This document shows, one piece after another, positions 41,496 to 51,185 of a stretch of 64,000 bases of DNA. The number at the start of each line of letters is the position of its first letter. Position 1 is the stretch's first letter. Position numbers and translations under genes: made by a program. The notes beneath the pieces are model-generated. The model saw nothing but the letters and a program-made list of their open reading frames with translations. It was not told the DNA's origin and made no database searches. The DNA is from an uncultured Bacillota bacterium (GTDB lineage Bacteria; Bacillota; Clostridia; Lachnospirales; CAG-274), in the NCBI GenBank assembly GCA_958426775.1, contig CATZZP010000012.1, positions 1 to 64,000 of the forward strand. Direction: 5' to 3'.

Positions 41496-42641
41496 ATGGC
41501 TAAGATACTTACACTTAACAAAATTTCTAAAATAGGTCTTGCAGACTTACCTGCAAGCTATATTGTATCAGATGATGAAAAAAATCCTGACGGCATTATG
41601 GTCAGAAGTGCTAAAATGCACGATATGGATATGCCTGAGTCACTCCTTGCCATTGCTCGTTGCGGTGCAGGTGTAAACAATATTCCTCTTGATAAGTGTG
41701 CAGAGCAGGGTATTGTTGTGTTCAACACCCCCGGTGCAAATGCAAACGCTGTTAAGGAGCTTGTGGTTGCAGGTCTTTTAATTTCATCACGTAAGATTAT
41801 TGAGGCTGACCGTTGGGTACAGTCTATGAAGGGTACAGAGGACGTATCCAAGACAGTTGAAAAGGGTAAAAGTACATATGCAGGCCCCGAGATTATCGGC
41901 AAGACCCTTGGTATTATCGGTCTTGGTGCAATAGGTGTACTTGTAGCTGAGGCGGCTCTTGCTTTAGGTATGACCGTTTACGGCTATGACCCCTTCCTTT
42001 CCGTAAAGGGTGCTTTGGCACTTGACAGCAGAGTTAAGGTGGTTGAAAATATTGATGATATTTTTGCGGTAAGTGATTATATTACAATCCACGTGCCTGC
42101 TACACCTGAAACTAAAAATATATTCTGTAAGGAAAATCTTGCTAAGTGCAAGGACGGCGTAAGAATACTTAACTTTGCAAGAGGTGAGTTGACAAACTCA
42201 GCTGATATGGCAGAGGCTGTTACAAGCGGTAAGGTTGCAAAGTACATAAGCGACTTTGCAGACGACTACCTTTTAGGTGTTGAAAATATTATCTGCTTAC
42301 CTCACTTAGGTGCATCTACTCCTGAGGCAGAGGATAACTGTGCGGCTATGGCGGCAAGAGAAATGACAGACTATATTGAAAACGGTATTATTGTAAATTC
42401 TGTAAATTACCCAAGACTTACTATGGGCAGAGCGGCAGGCAAGGCAAGAGTATGTGTGCTTTATAAGGCAGAAAGTGATGCCTTTGCTAAGGCTTTAGCT
42501 CTTTTAGGCGGCAGAGTGGCACAAAGTGCAAATGCTGTAAGAGGTGCTTACGGCTATGCTATTATTGATGCAGATGCTACAGAGGCTGACAAGACAGCAG
42601 TTGAGGCAGTTGAGGGCGTAATTAAAGTAAGAGTTATTTAA
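41496..42641 (+). CDS. serA: D-3-phosphoglycerate dehydrogenase
   Basis: The first step of serine synthesis, NAD-dependent. The 381-residue protein has ARCGAGVNNIPLD near residue 57, the Rossmann motif LGIIGLGAIGVLVAEAA near 143, NFARGELT near 233 (catalytic Arg) and CLPHLGASTPEAE near 274 (His/Glu relay). The final 75 residues form a small ACT-like regulatory part. It is shorter than enzymes with the long allosteric domain. It sits in the serCA operon, and a terminator follows. Confidence 0.95.
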   Translation: MAKILTLNKISKIGLADLPASYIVSDDEKNPDGIMVRSAKMHDMDMPESLLAIARCGAGVNNIPLDKCAEQGIVVFNTPGANANAVKELVVAGLLISSRKIIEADRWVQSMKGTEDVSKTVEKGKSTYAGPEIIGKTLGIIGLGAIGVLVAEAALALGMTVYGYDPFLSVKGALALDSRVKVVENIDDIFAVSDYITIHVPATPETKNIFCKENLAKCKDGVRILNFARGELTNSADMAEAVTSGKVAKYISDFADDYLLGVENIICLPHLGASTPEAEDNCAAMAAREMTDYIENGIIVNSVNYPRLTMGRAAGKARVCVLYKAESDAFAKALALLGGRVAQSANAVRGAYGYAIIDADATEADKTAVEAVEGVIKVRVI

Positions 42642-42656
42642 GGTTAAAGCAATTTT

Positions 42657-42684
42657 GCCGTCGTATCTGATACGGCGGCTTTTT
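42657..42684 (+). terminator. Terminator of serC-serA
   Basis: Arms gccgtcgtatc / gatacggcggc (one G-U pair) meet in a tight loop, followed by five T. Confidence 0.8.
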
Positions 42685-42778
42685 GTTGTGTTTAACGGGT
42701 AGGAAAAAGGCTTTACTTTCAGTGACTAAGGTGCTAAAATATATTTATGCAGATATTATACAGAGAGGGCGAAGTTCC

Positions 42779-43081
42779 ATGAGTGACAAGCTTAAAAATA
42801 AATCGGTAGATATGCTTTTTAAGGGTATATTACAGCTGAAAACCCTTGAGGAGTGCTACAGCTTTTTTGAGGATATATGTACTATAAACGAAATACATTC
42901 CCTTGCACAGCGTTTAGAGGTTGCACAGCTTTTATCAGAGGGCGACACCTATACGGCTATAGGAGAAAAAACAGGGGCATCAACTGCAACCATAAGCCGT
43001 ATTAACCGTTGCCTTAACTACGGTGAGGGTGGCTATTCAACAGTTTTACAACGTTTAAAGGAGAATAATAATGCTAATTGA
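42779..43081 (+). CDS. yerC: TrpR-like protein YerC/YecD
   Basis: A 100-residue helix-turn-helix protein of the TrpR-related YerC/YecD family: LEECYSFFEDICTINEIHS, then the HTH TYTAIGEKTGASTATISRIN (about 62-81) and RCLNYGEGGYSTVL. In Bacillus, yerC lies close to pcrA, as here. The ATG at 42779 begins the known domain, and gagaggg upstream is its best SD. It overlaps pcrA by 11 bases. The ligand and target are unknown; a tryptophan link is only by family resemblance. Confidence 0.88.
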   Translation: MSDKLKNKSVDMLFKGILQLKTLEECYSFFEDICTINEIHSLAQRLEVAQLLSEGDTYTAIGEKTGASTATISRINRCLNYGEGGYSTVLQRLKENNNAN

Positions 43082-45293
43082 TTCCATAAATTCACTTAAC
43101 CCCGAACAGAAAAAGGCGGTTCTTACAACAGAGGGACCGCTTTTAATTTTGGCAGGAGCAGGTTCAGGCAAAACAAGGGTGCTTACACACCGCATTGCCT
43201 ACCTTATAGAACAGGGAGTAAGACCCTTTAATATACTTGCAATTACCTTTACCAATAAGGCGGCAAGGGAAATGAAGGAGAGAGTGGCGGCAATTACCCC
43301 TCAGGGTGATGAGGTATGGGTAAGCACCTTCCATTCAACCTGTGTGCGTATTCTTCGCCGGGAGATTGATAAGCTGGGCTATTCAAGCAACTTTACAATA
43401 TATGATGCAGACGACAGTGAAAGGCTTATTAAAACTATTCTTAAGGAAATGAATATAAGCGACAAGGTATATCCTCCTAAAAGCATTATGTCTGTTATAG
43501 GACAGCAAAAGGATAAGCTTATAGGACCTAACTCTTATGCAAAGCTTGTTGAAAATGACTTTACCAAAAAGAAATATGCCGAGGTTTACAAGGCATACCA
43601 AAAGCACCTTAAGGACAATAATGCTCTTGATTTTGACGACCTTATTTTTAAGTGCGTTGAGCTTTTTTCAACTAATCCTGAGGTGCTTGAAAAATGGCAG
43701 GATAAATTCCGTTATATTATGGTAGATGAGTATCAGGACACAAATGCCTCCCAGTACAGGCTTGTACGTCTGCTTGCGGAAAAATACAATAACCTTTGTG
43801 TTGTAGGTGATGACGACCAGAGTATTTACGGCTGGAGAGGTGCAGACATACATAATATACTGGACTTTGAAAAGGATTTTAAGGGTACGGTTACTATAAG
43901 ACTTGAGCAGAACTACCGTTCAACGGAAAATATACTTAATGCGGCTAATGCAGTTATTAAAAATAATGTAATACGTAAAACCAAAACCCTGCGTACAAAG
44001 GCAGAGGCAGGAAGTGTCCTTAGCTTCTACAAGGCTCAAAGCGATATTGAAGAGGGCAGATATATTGCAGGCAAAATTACGGAGGGGGTTGCAAAGGGAA
44101 ATAAATACAGCGACTATGCTATATTATACCGCAACAACGCTCTTTCAAGATTATTGGAGGAGGCACTTATAAAGGAGTCAATACCATACAGGCTTTTCGG
44201 CGGCACAAGGTTCTATGACCGCAAGGAAATAAGGGATATTATGGGCTATTTAAAGGCACTTAACAATCCTAATGATGATTTATCCTTAAGGCGAATTATA
44301 AATGTGCCTAAAAGAGGCATAGGCGAGGCTACAATACAAAAAATTGCGGATGCGGCGGCAGAAAACGGAATATCCTTTTATTCCGCACTTTTAAGCGCCG
44401 ACGCTATCCCTGAGCTTAAAGCAAAGGCAAAACAGCTTAATGCCTTTGCAGAGCTTCTTGTTACCTTAAAGGAAAAATCCGAAAGTGAAAAGGTGTCCGA
44501 CCTTATTGAAATAATTTTAGATGATACGGGCTACCGCAAGGAGCTGGAGGAGGAAAATACAGACGAGGCAAGAGGCAGACTTGAAAACCTACAGGAGTTT
44601 GTAAGCAAGGCTGTAGAGTTTACAGAGAACACAAACGGAGAAGGCAGGCTTTCGGGATTTTTAGAAGAGGTTGCTTTGGTTGCCGATGTAGACGGTTACA
44701 CAGAGGGTGCTGATACGGTTGTGCTTATGACCTTACATTCCTCAAAGGGTCTGGAGTTCCCTACCGTATTTATTGCAGGCTTTGAGGAAAGCATTTTCCC
44801 GGGCTACAGAGCAGTTACCTCAGGTATTCCTTCTGATATGGAGGAGGAACGCAGGCTTTGCTATGTGGGTATTACCAGGGCTAAAAAAGAGCTTTGCTTT
44901 ACTGCGGCGGCATCTCGTATGCAATACGGACAAAGGGTTTCAAATGTTCCTTCAAGGTTTTTGAAAGAAATCCCGGAAAGTCTTATCAGCATTCAGTCCG
45001 ACAGGCTTGAAATGCCTCAAAGACCGTTTGGTGCAGAGGGTGAAACAACCCGTCATTTTGCATACTCTGCCAATACCTATCGTCCAAGACCTATGGCAGG
45101 CTATTCTATGCCGCAGCCTAAAAATGTTCAGTTGGATTTTGAGGTGGGAGATAGTGTAAAGCACCCTAAATTCGGTATAGGTCAGGTGGTAAGCATTAAT
45201 CCTGCAGGAGCTGACTTTGAGGTTACGGTAAGCTTTCCTGCTTTAGGCACTAAAAAGCTTATGGCGGCACTTGCAAGGCTAAAAAAGGTTTAA
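43071..45293 (+). CDS. pcrA: ATP-dependent DNA helicase PcrA/UvrD
   Basis: A 740-residue superfamily 1A 3'-5' helicase for repair and plasmid replication. Motif I is LAGAGSGKTRVLTHR near residue 26, motif Ia ITFTNKAAREM, motif II YIMVDEYQDTN near 220, motif III GDDDQSIYGWRGAD, motif IV LEQNYRST, motif V TLHSSKGLEFPTVF near 550 and motif VI YVGITRAKKEL near 603. A Tudor-like C-terminal tail (VGDSVKHPKFGIGQV) contacts RNA polymerase in Bacillus PcrA. SD ggagaataat lies inside yerC, which it overlaps. Confidence 0.97.
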   Translation: MLIDSINSLNPEQKKAVLTTEGPLLILAGAGSGKTRVLTHRIAYLIEQGVRPFNILAITFTNKAAREMKERVAAITPQGDEVWVSTFHSTCVRILRREIDKLGYSSNFTIYDADDSERLIKTILKEMNISDKVYPPKSIMSVIGQQKDKLIGPNSYAKLVENDFTKKKYAEVYKAYQKHLKDNNALDFDDLIFKCVELFSTNPEVLEKWQDKFRYIMVDEYQDTNASQYRLVRLLAEKYNNLCVVGDDDQSIYGWRGADIHNILDFEKDFKGTVTIRLEQNYRSTENILNAANAVIKNNVIRKTKTLRTKAEAGSVLSFYKAQSDIEEGRYIAGKITEGVAKGNKYSDYAILYRNNALSRLLEEALIKESIPYRLFGGTRFYDRKEIRDIMGYLKALNNPNDDLSLRRIINVPKRGIGEATIQKIADAAAENGISFYSALLSADAIPELKAKAKQLNAFAELLVTLKEKSESEKVSDLIEIILDDTGYRKELEEENTDEARGRLENLQEFVSKAVEFTENTNGEGRLSGFLEEVALVADVDGYTEGADTVVLMTLHSSKGLEFPTVFIAGFEESIFPGYRAVTSGIPSDMEEERRLCYVGITRAKKELCFTAAASRMQYGQRVSNVPSRFLKEIPESLISIQSDRLEMPQRPFGAEGETTRHFAYSANTYRPRPMAGYSMPQPKNVQLDFEVGDSVKHPKFGIGQVVSINPAGADFEVTVSFPALGTKKLMAALARLKKV

Positions 45294-45331
45294 CGGGATA
45301 TACTAAAAATAAAAAACCTTGGGAGGCTTAT

Positions 45332-47107
45332 ATGGAAACAAAATGGCTTTTGGACAATATTTATACATCTGTATCAGGTGAGGACTTTAAAAGGGATTTT
45401 AAGGAATATAAAAAAGAAATAAATACCCTTAATGAATGGGCAAGAACTGCCTTTAAAAGGGAAAATAATCCTGTCAGGATTTTAAGCGAATATATCCTTA
45501 TGAAAAACAGACTTTTAACCTATGAAAAGCTTTCTATGTATGTAAGCCTTTCTCTGTCTGTAGATACCTCAAACGAGGAGCTTACAGGCGTTCTTGACAA
45601 TATAGAGGAGCTTGAGGCAGAATGTGCAGAACATGAGGCATTGTTCTCAGCCTATTTAAAGGATATTGACAATATTGATGAGCTTATAGAGGAAAGTCCT
45701 GTTTTAAAGGAGCATTCCTATTTTATAAAAAGGGCTAAGGAGGATAGCAGCCACACCCTGTCTGTCCAAGAGGAAATGATAATTTCTAAAATGCAGAATA
45801 CAGGCTCTTCCCTTTGGGAAAAGCAGTGGGAACAGCTTACCTCTAATATGGAAATTACCTTTGAGTGCAAGGGGAAAACCTACAACGGGCCGCTTTCCTC
45901 CGTAAGGAATATGGCATATTCAGCTGACAGGGATTTGCGTATTTCAGCCTATAAGGCAGAGCTTAATGCCTATGAAAGCATTAAGGTCCCCGGGGCATTT
46001 TGTATGAACGGTATCAAGGGTGAGGTTATTACCTTAAGTAAGCTCAGGGGCTACAGCTCCCCTCTTGGTATGACCCTTTGGCAATCAGCTGTTGATGAAG
46101 AAATTTTAAATGCCATGTGGTCTGCTTTTAAGGAGGAATTAGCAGAGCTTATACCTTATTTTAAGGGTAAGGCAGAGCTTTTAGGCTATAAGGATAAAAA
46201 GCTTCCCTTTTATGAGCTTTTTGCTCCTGTAGGCAAGGATAAGGAGTACAGCTTAGAGAAGGCAAGGGACTGTGTTATTGATGCCTTTACCTCCTTTTCC
46301 GAGGAAATGGGTAAATTTGCGGAAAATGCCTTTAGCAACCGCTGGATTGATTTAATGCCTAAAAAGGGCAAGGCGGGCGGAGCTTTCTGCGAGGCAATCC
46401 ACCCTATAAAGGAAAGCCGTATTTTAACTAACTTCGGCGGCACCTTTAACGATGTGGTGACTATAGCTCATGAACTGGGTCATGCTTACCATGATTCAAG
46501 GCTTTATGACGCTACGCCTCTTAACAGCACTTACCCAATGCCTATTGCGGAAACAGCCTCAACCTTTTGTGAAACTCTGCTTATAAACCATGTATTGAAA
46601 ACTGCAAGTGATGAGGAAGCCCTTGTTATACTTGAAAATGATTTATCAGGTATAATGCAGACCTTGTCGGATATATACAGCCGTTTCCTTTTTGAGGATA
46701 CAGTCTTTAAAAGACGTGGTGAGGGCAGTCTTTCGGCAGATACCCTTTGTGATATAATGGTTAAGGCACAGGCAGAAGCCTACGGAGATACCCTTTCAAG
46801 GGAATATATGCACAGCTTTATGTGGCTTTGCAAGCCTCATTATTACGATGCGGCATTTAATTATTACAACTACCCCTATGCCTTTGGTATGCTGTTATCC
46901 AAGGCACTTTACGGCAGATATGAAAAAGAGGGCAAGGGTTTTGTACCTCTTTACAACAAGGTATTACAGGCTTCAGCCACAGGTGACTTGGCTGATGTTG
47001 CAAAAATTGCAGGCTTTGACCTTAGGGACAAGGCATTCTGGAAGGACAGCTTAGAGGTAGTTAAAAAAGAGGTTACGGATTTTATACAAAAGTTAAAAAA
47101 GAGGTAA
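45332..47107 (+). CDS. pepF: Oligoendopeptidase F (M3 family)
   Basis: A 591-residue zinc metallopeptidase that degrades short peptides in the cytoplasm. The zinc motif is VTIAHELGHAYHD (near residues 375-387), with the third ligand Glu in PMPIAETASTFCET near 405 and the HYYDAAFNYYNYPYAFG substrate-side segment near 507. The helical N-terminal half is typical of PepF. Length is normal. SD gggaggc. It lies five bases before the DUF2156 gene, so both are one transcript. Confidence 0.95.
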   Translation: METKWLLDNIYTSVSGEDFKRDFKEYKKEINTLNEWARTAFKRENNPVRILSEYILMKNRLLTYEKLSMYVSLSLSVDTSNEELTGVLDNIEELEAECAEHEALFSAYLKDIDNIDELIEESPVLKEHSYFIKRAKEDSSHTLSVQEEMIISKMQNTGSSLWEKQWEQLTSNMEITFECKGKTYNGPLSSVRNMAYSADRDLRISAYKAELNAYESIKVPGAFCMNGIKGEVITLSKLRGYSSPLGMTLWQSAVDEEILNAMWSAFKEELAELIPYFKGKAELLGYKDKKLPFYELFAPVGKDKEYSLEKARDCVIDAFTSFSEEMGKFAENAFSNRWIDLMPKKGKAGGAFCEAIHPIKESRILTNFGGTFNDVVTIAHELGHAYHDSRLYDATPLNSTYPMPIAETASTFCETLLINHVLKTASDEEALVILENDLSGIMQTLSDIYSRFLFEDTVFKRRGEGSLSADTLCDIMVKAQAEAYGDTLSREYMHSFMWLCKPHYYDAAFNYYNYPYAFGMLLSKALYGRYEKEGKGFVPLYNKVLQASATGDLADVAKIAGFDLRDKAFWKDSLEVVKKEVTDFIQKLKKR

Positions 47108-47112
47108 TATTT

Positions 47113-47994
47113 ATGCTTGAATTTAAGAAGGTTGAATTGTCCGTTATGGATAAGGCAAACAGCTATCTTAAAAGAAAAAATTATTTTATGTGTGATTACT
47201 GCTTTACGGATATTTTTATTTGGAGCAGTGCCTATGGTACAAGGCTTGCCTTTGATGAAGAGTTTATGTACATTAAGACAAGCGGCAGAGAAGGTACTTT
47301 TTTTACCGCACCTATGGGCGAGGGCGATTACAAAAGGGCTGTTGAGAATATGGCAGAGGTTGCCCATGCAGAGGGATACCCTCTGAGGATATACTCTATT
47401 CCGCCTGAAATAAAGGACAAAATAGAGGAGGCTTGCCCTAATTACCTTACCTTTACCGAGGGACGTGACCAGGCCGACTATGTGTATTCGGCAGAAAGCC
47501 TGATGTACCTTAAGGGTAAAAAGCTTCACGGAAAGCGTAACCATATAAACAAGTTTTTAAGCTTGTATGAGGGCAGATGGGAGTATGAGGACTTAAAAAA
47601 GGAAAATGTACGGGAGTTTTTTGAATACCAGCTTGACTGGTGCAAGGATAACCCTGATAATTTTTTAGGGGAAACCTGTGCTGTATCCCTTGCCCTTAAA
47701 AATATGGATATTCTCAATATAAAAGGCGGTATTCTCCGCCTTGACGGTAAGCCTATAGGGGTTACCATGGGCAGTGAAAGCTTTGAGGATACCTTTATTG
47801 TTCATATAGAAAAGGCTGACGCACAAATACAGGGTGCATATCAGATGATAAATCAGCAGTTTGCTTTGCATAATTTTGAAAAATACAGATATATTGACCG
47901 TGAAGAGGATTTGGGAATAGAGGGCTTAAGAAAGGCTAAGCTGTCCTATTATCCTGAATTTATAACGGAAAACTATTATGGTGAGGAAAAATGA
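47113..47994 (+). CDS. DUF2156 (lysyl-phosphatidylglycerol synthase C-domain-like) protein
   Basis: A 293-residue soluble protein matching the DUF2156 / LPG_synthase_C pattern: YFMCDYCFTDIFIWSSAYG near residue 25, LKGKKLHGKRNHINKF near 134 and a C-terminal GNAT-like half with IDREEDLGIEGLRKAKLSYYP. Related domains transfer aminoacyl groups from tRNA. Stand-alone members without membrane helices have no proven substrate. It overlaps the next gene, a GNAT, by four bases (ATGA), a sign of tight coupling. Confidence 0.85.
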   Translation: MLEFKKVELSVMDKANSYLKRKNYFMCDYCFTDIFIWSSAYGTRLAFDEEFMYIKTSGREGTFFTAPMGEGDYKRAVENMAEVAHAEGYPLRIYSIPPEIKDKIEEACPNYLTFTEGRDQADYVYSAESLMYLKGKKLHGKRNHINKFLSLYEGRWEYEDLKKENVREFFEYQLDWCKDNPDNFLGETCAVSLALKNMDILNIKGGILRLDGKPIGVTMGSESFEDTFIVHIEKADAQIQGAYQMINQQFALHNFEKYRYIDREEDLGIEGLRKAKLSYYPEFITENYYGEEK

Positions 47995-48764
47995 TTGACT
48001 TTGCAGTACCTAAGGACACAAGGGAAATAAGAGCTTTGTGGGATATTGCCTTTCCCGAAGAGCCTTTGTTTAACGACTGGTTTTTTGAAAATTATTTTAA
48101 GGCAGAAAATTGCCTTGTCCTTAAAAAAGAGGGAAAAATTTCTGCTATGGCACAGCTTTTGCCCTATGAAATTCAGGGTGCAGGCAAGGTCAGCTATATT
48201 TACGGTGCAGCTACAGACCCCTCTTATCGCAGGCAGGGGCTTATGAGAAGATTGCTTGAAAAATCCTTTGAGCTTGACAAACAAAGAGGTGCTGTTGCCT
48301 CAATTTTAATACCCCAGAATAAAGAGCTTTTTGACTTTTACCGCAGACTGGGGTATGAAACAAGGTTTTTTGTAAATATCAAAGGGACAGAGCCTTGTAA
48401 AACAGAGGGATATACCTTAAAAAGTGCAGACTGTGAGGATATACCCTTTATGGATAAGCTTTACAGGGAAAGTCAGACTGATTATATTATAAGGGACTGT
48501 AATTACTGGGTTACCCAAATTGAAATGTTTAAAGCTTTGGACGGTGACTGTTATATCCTTTTAAGGGATAACAAGCCTGTTGCCTATGGCTTTTACACAG
48601 ATAACTATATTCAGGAGGGTATGGGAGAGGTGAACACTCTGGCATATCTGGCGGGAGCAGATAAGTATGTAAGCTTGGCAGATAAAAATAATACTCCTAT
48701 AGGTATGGCATACCCTTACGGAGATTTTCCTCAGAGGCTGTACCTTAACCTTATGTTTAACTAA
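47991..48764 (+). CDS. GNAT-family acetyltransferase (Eis-like, 257 aa)
   Basis: Begins MIDFAVPKDTREIRALWDIAF and has the acetyl-CoA loop YGAATDPSYRRQGLMRRLLE (about 71-90), then LIPQNKELFDFYRRLGYE. This is the two-lobed Eis/Acetyltransf_9-like plan. The substrate is unknown. It is translated with the upstream DUF2156 gene (4-base overlap) and followed 10 bases later by an HD-domain gene. Confidence 0.85.
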   Translation: MIDFAVPKDTREIRALWDIAFPEEPLFNDWFFENYFKAENCLVLKKEGKISAMAQLLPYEIQGAGKVSYIYGAATDPSYRRQGLMRRLLEKSFELDKQRGAVASILIPQNKELFDFYRRLGYETRFFVNIKGTEPCKTEGYTLKSADCEDIPFMDKLYRESQTDYIIRDCNYWVTQIEMFKALDGDCYILLRDNKPVAYGFYTDNYIQEGMGEVNTLAYLAGADKYVSLADKNNTPIGMAYPYGDFPQRLYLNLMFN

Positions 48765-48774
48765 GGAGGATATT

Positions 48775-49266
48775 ATGGTAAATCAGGTAATGGATAAAAT
48801 GGTTGAATATTACAGGGGCGACCCTAAAAGAATACAGCACTTTTTAAAGGTCTATACCCTTGCACACCGTATTGCTTCAGGCGAAAATGTAAGCAGTGAG
48901 GAGCTTTTTATAATAGATATAGCCTCTCTTGTCCACGATATAGGCATAAGGGTAAGCGAGGAAAAATATAATTCATCGGCAGGTAAATATCAGGAGCTTG
49001 AGGGCCCCGCAGAGGCTGAAAAACTCCTTGGAGCCTTAGGCATTAATGAGGCGGTTATTGACAGGGTTTGCTATATTATAGCTCATCATCACACCTATAC
49101 AGCCATAGACTCAATGGATTTGCAGATACTTATTGAGGCTGACTTTCTTGTAAACCTCTATGAGGACAATGTAAGCAAGACTGCTGTTTTAAGTGCAGGC
49201 AAGAATATCTTTAAAACTCCTACGGGTATTAAATATCTTACAAATATGTTTGATATATACTTGTAA
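48775..49266 (+). CDS. HD-domain phosphohydrolase-like protein (163 aa)
   Basis: Has the HD-superfamily metal residues: His in RIQHFLKVYTLAHRIA (near 21), the HD pair in SLVHDIGIRVSE (near 53) and His-His in IAHHHTYTAI (near 102), with the final Asp in LIEADFLVN near 121. Probably hydrolyses a nucleotide or other phosphate ester; the substrate is not known. SD aaggagg. It is the last gene in the run from pepF. Confidence 0.88.
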   Translation: MVNQVMDKMVEYYRGDPKRIQHFLKVYTLAHRIASGENVSSEELFIIDIASLVHDIGIRVSEEKYNSSAGKYQELEGPAEAEKLLGALGINEAVIDRVCYIIAHHHTYTAIDSMDLQILIEADFLVNLYEDNVSKTAVLSAGKNIFKTPTGIKYLTNMFDIYL

Positions 49267-49328
49267 TTTTAAAATAAAAGGAGTATAATAAATAATAGAC
49301 TTATAATTCGGAAAGAGAGGTTTTTACC

Positions 49329-49670
49329 ATGCCTTTTATTAATACAAAAACTAATTTTGAAATTGACAAAGCTAAGCGTGATAAGATAAAATCAGACTAT
49401 GGCAAGGCAATCGGCATTATTCCGGGTAAAAGCGAAGGTTCACTTATGCTTGCCTTTGAAAGCTGTCCTATGTACTTTAAGGGACAGGAGAAGGAGAAAC
49501 TTGCTTTTGTGGAGGTTAAGCTTTACGGCAAAGCTGACAGAAGTGCTATGAATGACCTGACAGCAGAAATCTGCAATATTTTGAATACTGAAACGGGGAT
49601 TGCAAAAAGCGATATTTACGTTAAGTATGAAGAGGTTGAAGTATGGGGCTGTAATGGAGGTAATTTTTAA
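49329..49670 (+). CDS. MIF/phenylpyruvate tautomerase-like protein
   Basis: A 113-residue member of the tautomerase superfamily (MIF type). Pro2 of MPFINTKTNFEID is the catalytic base after Met removal. LMLAFESCPMYFKGQ and the C-terminal IYVKYEEVEVWGCNGGNF follow the MIF pattern. The trimeric enzyme tautomerises phenylpyruvate-like keto acids in vitro; its role in bacteria is unclear. SD gagagg. Confidence 0.9.
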   Translation: MPFINTKTNFEIDKAKRDKIKSDYGKAIGIIPGKSEGSLMLAFESCPMYFKGQEKEKLAFVEVKLYGKADRSAMNDLTAEICNILNTETGIAKSDIYVKYEEVEVWGCNGGNF

Positions 49671-49711
49671 TAAGTTTTGCCTTTAAAGAAACTGGAGTTG
49701 AGGTGATTGGT

Positions 49712-50281
49712 TTGGGTAATATAATGATTTTTGCGGGGGACAGTATAACCCAAAACGGTGGCTATATAGATAATTTAAGGGAAATTTACCCTACAAGCCT
49801 TATGCTTAACAAGGGCATAAACGGCTACAAAATTTTTGATTTGGAAAAGGACTGGGATAATTTGTGCCTTGATTACGACCCTACGGTTGTAACAATACTT
49901 ACAGGAGTAAACGAGGTTATTGATACAATGAGGGGTATGCCTGATGTGGAAAAGCAGTTTGAGGAGTCCTACAGCAGACTTATTGAGCAGACTAAGGCAA
50001 GGACACAGGCAGATATTATCCTTATGGAGCCGTTTATTATGGCATACCCTAAAAAGCTTTTTAACTGGATGCTTGTTACAAAGCGTTACGTAAACATTGT
50101 TGACCGCCTTGCGGAAAAGTATAATACGGGTCTTGTTAAGCTGTGGGATATTTTTAACCAGGCTGATGCAAGCCAGCTTACAACAGACGGTATACACATT
50201 ACTCCTCAGGGTCATGATATTATTTCGGCTGCATGGAATGAGGAATATCAACGTATAATAAACTCAAAATTACCTGACTGA
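49712..50281 (+). CDS. SGNH/GDSL-family hydrolase
   Basis: A 189-residue esterase-fold protein with block I IMIFAGDSITQNGGY (catalytic Ser), block III-like TILTGVNEVID (GxND variant with Asn) and block V TTDGIHITPQGHDI (Asp and His near 165). It has no signal peptide, so it is cytoplasmic. TTG at 49712 is preferred because SD gaggtga lies 5 bases upstream. GTG 49703 and ATG 49724 are alternatives. Its stop codon lies in a terminator. Confidence 0.85.
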   Translation: MGNIMIFAGDSITQNGGYIDNLREIYPTSLMLNKGINGYKIFDLEKDWDNLCLDYDPTVVTILTGVNEVIDTMRGMPDVEKQFEESYSRLIEQTKARTQADIILMEPFIMAYPKKLFNWMLVTKRYVNIVDRLAEKYNTGLVKLWDIFNQADASQLTTDGIHITPQGHDIISAAWNEEYQRIINSKLPD

Positions 50282-50322
50282 ACATAGTGGGCACTTTTGG
50301 CACTGTGCTCAGTCATTTTTTT
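50275..50322 (+). terminator. Terminator of the SGNH hydrolase gene
   Basis: Outer stem tgactga / tcagtca plus inner catagtg / cactgtg, then seven T. It includes the stop codon. Confidence 0.85.
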
Positions 50323-50339
50323 ATGAAGGAGAGGATTTT

Positions 50340-51185
50340 ATGGAGCATTATAAAATGTTGGAAAAGGCACTTAAGTCAGTAAGACAAAAAACGGATTTTG
50401 TACCTTTATTAGGCATTGTATTAGGCTCAGGCTTAGGCGGACTGGCAGATGAAATCAAGACTGTAGCCGTAGCTGACTATAAGGATATAGAGGGCTTTCC
50501 CGTATCTACCGTGCCGGGGCATAAGGGCAGGCTTGTGTTTGGCTACATAGGCAAAACGGCGGTTGTTATTATGCAGGGCAGAGTTCATATGTATGAGGGC
50601 TATTCGCCACAGCTTGCTGTAATGCCTGTAAGGCTTATGGGTATGCTGGGGTGTAAAAATCTCCTTTTGACAAATGCGGCAGGCGGTGTTAATACCTCCT
50701 TTAAGCCGGGGGATTTAATGGTTATAAGGGACCATATTTCCTGCTTTGTCCCATCTCCCCTTATGGGAGAGAATGTTGATGAGCTTGGTACACGCTTTCC
50801 CGATATGTCAAATGTATACAATAATGACTTATGCGAAATAATGTTAAAAACGGCTGATAATATTAATTTTACCTTAAGAGAGGGTGTATATTGTCAGCTG
50901 ACAGGCCCACAGTATGAAACGCCTGCGGAGATAAAAATGCTCCGTACCCTCGGTGCCGACGCTGTTGGTATGAGCACCGTTTGTGAGGCAATAGCCGCTG
51001 TGCATTGCGGTATAAGGGTGTGCGGTGTGTCATGTATAACAAACATGGCGGCAGGTATAAGCAAAAATCCTCTGTCCCATAGCGAGGTTCAGAAAACGGC
51101 AGATAAAACCTCAAAGGTATTCAGGTCACTTGTGAGAGCCTTTGCTGAAAATGTAGGTGATAGTTATGAAAACAAGGCTTTATAA
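50340..51185 (+). CDS. punA: Purine-nucleoside phosphorylase
   Basis: Trimeric-type PNP of 281 residues that splits (deoxy)inosine and guanosine with phosphate. It has LGIVLGSGLGGLAD near residue 23, STVPGHKGRLVFGYI near 57, LLLTNAAGGVN near 104 and GPQYETPAEIKMLRTLGADAV cut by AVGMSTVCE near 188. It overlaps the following MTA/SAH deaminase gene by 20 bases, forming a purine-salvage unit with it and the HD gene. Confidence 0.95.
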   Translation: MEHYKMLEKALKSVRQKTDFVPLLGIVLGSGLGGLADEIKTVAVADYKDIEGFPVSTVPGHKGRLVFGYIGKTAVVIMQGRVHMYEGYSPQLAVMPVRLMGMLGCKNLLLTNAAGGVNTSFKPGDLMVIRDHISCFVPSPLMGENVDELGTRFPDMSNVYNNDLCEIMLKTADNINFTLREGVYCQLTGPQYETPAEIKMLRTLGADAVGMSTVCEAIAAVHCGIRVCGVSCITNMAAGISKNPLSHSEVQKTADKTSKVFRSLVRAFAENVGDSYENKAL